Below, one piece after another: positions 6,695-8,400 of a stretch of DNA of 8,400 bases (position 1 is the first letter of the stretch; every line of letters begins with the position of its first letter). Source of the stretch: Phycisphaerae bacterium (lineage in GTDB: Bacteria > Planctomycetota > Phycisphaerae > Sedimentisphaerales > Anaerohalosphaeraceae); contig SKKI01000047.1 in the NCBI GenBank assembly GCA_007121565.1, positions 1 to 8,400 of the forward strand, given 5' to 3'. The notes beneath the pieces were generated by a model. That model was not told the DNA's origin and ran no database searches. It saw only the letters and a list, made by a program, of their open reading frames with translations. The position numbers and the translations under genes were made by a program.

Positions 6695-7010
6695 AGCAAC
6701 GCCTAAAATCACGGTTGACACAACCGCGGACATATCCGATGTAGCATCGACTATTTGCCCTGCCGGCTTAACGTCACCCTCCTGATGACCCAAAATATAA
6801 AACTATTCCAGACTCCTTATCGCGACAAATCTGTGAATATCCTCGCCATTTTACGCATTTTTCCGAATCTTTAGCCAACCTGCGCCGCTTGGAATGCCGA
6901 TTATTAAGAACATTAGGATTGCATATTCGCCTATTAAACGGTAAAATAAATTGAGCAGTAAAATACCATTATTTTTATATAAGACGTGAATTATAGTTGA
7001 AAGGAACAGT
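6695..7010. other. Divergent intergenic region between the sensor gene and the YacL-like gene
   Basis: A 316-bp region feeding both genes. The sensor side (6695-6793) could be translated in frame from a TTG but more likely is a leader: it has a perfect minus-strand AGGAGG at 6778-6783 with no suitable start codon after it, and two small inverted repeats, CGGTTG-ACA-CAACCG (6712-6726) and CGATG-TAG-CATCG (6737-6749). The yacL side (about 6895-7010) is markedly AT-rich. It has an 8-bp direct repeat GTAAAATA at 6941-6948 and 6958-6965 and a TATATAAG stretch (6976-6983) that may belong to a promoter. No gene was found between 6795 and 7010. Confidence 0.5.
6951..6997 (+). promoter_or_regulatory. 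Candidate promoter zone of the YacL-like gene
   Basis: TTGAGC at 6951-6956 is followed by AT-rich DNA with TATATA at 6976-6981 (spacing 19) and TATAGT at 6992-6997. No pair has both ideal spacing and strong matches, so only the zone, not the exact hexamers, is proposed. It lies 15-60 bp upstream of the ATG at 7011. Confidence 0.3.
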
Positions 7011-8096
7011 ATGATCTTATTGTATTTCATCCGCTTTTTGTTTTTTGTTACAGCGACGGCCTTCCTTTTTGTCGGCTTAACCGAAACGGCGCGCACCCCG
7101 CAGGACATCAATGTATTTGCGATGGGCCTTGTCCTGGCGGTGGTGGTGATTATCATCGAATGGCTGACGCCCAAAAAATCTTTGTCGGCCCTGGCGGCTA
7201 TCTTTTTCGGTTTGCTGATCGGGATGTCGATCAGTTGGGCACTGAGCCGAGTCATCCAGATGGTCAATATCATCTATTTTGAGCTGGAGGAAAAAACGCT
7301 GAATATGGCGATCTGGCTGGTGGGCACCTGCATCGTTTATCTGTGCATCAGCATAGTTCTGCGGACCAAGGACGATTTTCGCACCATCATCCCGTATATC
7401 GAGTTTTCCCGTCAGACCAAAGGCCTGCGCCCGTTGGTGCTGGACACCTCCGTGATCATTGACGGTCGCATCGCCGACATCGCAGAGACCAAACTGTTTG
7501 ACGCCCCGCTGATTGTGCCGCGATTTGTGCTCAATGAGCTTCAGTTGGTGGCCGATTCCGGTGACAAAATCAAACGCAACCGCGGACGTCGGGGGCTGGA
7601 TATCCTGAAAAAACTGCAAAACAGCCCTGGGATCGAAGTCAAAATAGACGATACGCCGCCGCCCGGCCTGGACGCGGATACCGAGGTGGACCAGAAGCTG
7701 ATTGCCTTTGCCAAGAACTGCGACGGCCGGCTGGTGACCAATGATTTCAACCTGAACAAAGTCGCCTCGCTTCGCAGCGTGGACGTGATTAACATCAATG
7801 ACCTGGCCAACGCGCTAAAGACCGTGACCCTGCCCGGGGAGACCATGCGGGTCAAGATCATCCGCCCGGGCGAAGAGGCCACCCAGGGCGTTGGCTATCT
7901 GGAGGATGGCACGATGGTCGTTGTCGAGAACGCTCACAACCGCATCGGGCAGACGATCAATTTCGTCGTCACCAGCGCGCTGCAGACCTCGGCGGGCCGG
8001 ATGATCTTCGGCAAACACGAGAACGGCTCCACGACAGAATTGCAGACAGCCGGCACCGGCAATCGCAACAATTACCGCCGACCCCACTCGAGGTAG
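7011..8096 (+). CDS. yacL: YacL-like membrane protein with PIN and TRAM domains
   Basis: A 361-residue protein with the architecture of Bacillus YacL: four N-terminal transmembrane helices (about 3-21, 36-51, 58-76, 101-117), a cytoplasmic PIN nuclease-like domain (about 140-270) and a TRAM RNA-binding domain (about 276-338). The PIN acidic residues are present: D145 in [12 protein letters not shown] with D151, E176 in VLNELQ, D227 in TEVDQKL and D245 in [12 protein letters not shown] domains are Mg-dependent ribonucleases, and TRAM binds RNA or tRNA. The cellular role of YacL proteins is not well defined, so membrane-tethered RNA cleavage is an inference from the domains. The Asn/Arg-rich tail (340-361) is probably disordered. 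The ATG at 7011 has AAGGA (7001-7005) five bases upstream. The PatB-like gene follows after 16 bp on the same strand, suggesting co-transcription. Confidence 0.87.
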   Translation: MILLYFIRFLFFVTATAFLFVGLTETARTPQDINVFAMGLVLAVVVIIIEWLTPKKSLSALAAIFFGLLIGMSISWALSRVIQMVNIIYFELEEKTLNMAIWLVGTCIVYLCISIVLRTKDDFRTIIPYIEFSRQTKGLRPLVLDTSVIIDGRIADIAETKLFDAPLIVPRFVLNELQLVADSGDKIKRNRGRRGLDILKKLQNSPGIEVKIDDTPPPGLDADTEVDQKLIAFAKNCDGRLVTNDFNLNKVASLRSVDVININDLANALKTVTLPGETMRVKIIRPGEEATQGVGYLEDGTMVVVENAHNRIGQTINFVVTSALQTSAGRMIFGKHENGSTTELQTAGTGNRNNYRRPHSR

Positions 8097-8112
8097 CCGT
8101 CCAGCCAAGTCA

Positions 8113-8400
8113 ATGACCGATCGCCGCCCTCAACCCGACCGGTTCGGGACTTGCCCGGATCGCACCGAGACCGACAGTCTGAAATGGTCACGCTATCGCG
8201 GACGGGATATTCTGCCGATGTGGGTGGCGGATATGGATTTTCGCTGCGCCGAGCCGATTGCCGAAGCGCTTCGGCGGCGCGTCGCGCACGGCGTGTTCGG
8301 CTACGCAGTTGCGCGACCGGCTGACGTTGACGCAGTCATCGACTGGATCGCCCAACAGCATAAGTGGCACATTCGCCGTGAGTGGATTGTGTGGCTGCCC
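8113..8400 (+). CDS. patB: PatB/MalY-like pyridoxal-phosphate C-S lyase (cystathionine beta-lyase), 5' part
   Basis: The first 96 codons of a gene cut by the window edge; the family is normally about 390 residues. The N-terminus carries the features of MalY/PatB fold-type I PLP enzymes: [10 protein letters not shown] (16-25), [18 protein letters not shown] (32-49) and [10 protein letters not shown] (57-66), then [24 protein letters not shown]. These enzymes cleave the C-S bond of cystathionine or cysteine-like substrates, giving a thiol or sulfide, pyruvate and ammonia. The PLP-binding lysine is beyond the window and cannot be checked, so an aminotransferase role is not excluded. The ATG at 8113 lacks a good Shine-Dalgarno site; the nearest purine run, GAGG (8090-8093), is about 19 bases away and overlaps the end of yacL. 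Translational coupling to yacL, or a different start, is therefore possible. The ATG matches the usual N-terminal length of the family. Confidence 0.82.
   Translation, partial: MTDRRPQPDRFGTCPDRTETDSLKWSRYRGRDILPMWVADMDFRCAEPIAEALRRRVAHGVFGYAVARPADVDAVIDWIAQQHKWHIRREWIVWLP

Noticed and set aside
6727..6783. Resemblance to the GEMM/c-di-GMP-I riboswitch because of an AGGGCAAA stretch in the sensor leader
   Set aside because: The second conserved segment (ACGCAAAGCC-type) and the GAAA-capped helix are absent, so it is only a short coincidence.
6692..6793. TTG at 6793 as the start of the sensor gene (893 residues)
   Set aside because: The extra 33 residues are not hydrophobic or signal-like, and the ATG at 6694 gives a normal short cytoplasmic N-terminus before TM1. 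Not fully excluded.

Overview
The window is chromosomal bacterial DNA, moderately GC-rich by eye, with dense gene packing and ordinary Shine-Dalgarno sites. Gene content (CDP-alcohol phosphotransferase, Fe-S aldo/keto reductase, YhaM-type HD nuclease, YacL-type PIN/TRAM protein, PatB/MalY-type aminotransferase fold) and a tRNA gene without an encoded CCA would suit an anaerobic or facultative Gram-negative such as a Planctomycetota/Phycisphaerae member. That placement is an inference from general impression and has not been tested.

Layout. (1) Positions 3-635, plus strand: pgsA-type phospholipid synthase. It converges, with a 20-bp gap, on a minus-strand block. (2) The minus-strand block, in transcription order, is yhaM-like OB-fold/HD nuclease (3628-2654), Nudix-like protein (2594-1986) and an aldo/keto reductase with two C-terminal [4Fe-4S] cluster motifs (1861-656). 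The gaps are 59 and 124 bp, so a loose operon is possible. A candidate promoter lies about 70 bp upstream of yhaM. (3) Positions 3629-3941 are a gene-free stretch with possible secondary structure and a weak terminator behind a minus-strand tRNA-Leu(CAG) gene (4025-3942). The tRNA has its own good promoter. (4) Positions 6694-4112, minus strand: a large membrane sensory protein, TM-periplasmic domain-TM-coiled coil-PAS-PAS-REC-HPt, with no histidine kinase core. (5) A 316-bp divergent intergenic region (6695-7010) leads to a plus-strand pair: a YacL-like PIN/TRAM membrane protein (7011-8096) and, 16 bp later, the first 96 codons of a PatB/MalY-like C-S lyase running off the window end.

How the genes relate. 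Most are housekeeping genes (phospholipid head-group synthesis, RNA turnover, a leucine tRNA, sulfur amino acid metabolism) and do not form one pathway. The most unusual locus is the sensor. It carries input domains plus both phosphorelay receivers (receiver Asp and HPt His) but no visible kinase or ATPase, so it would need a partner kinase elsewhere. In addition, a well-placed AGGAG-ATG pair lies exactly at the junction before the receiver domain, suggesting that a separate soluble REC-HPt protein may be made from inside the gene. I see no CRISPR array, transposase, phage gene or convincing new defence-like system.
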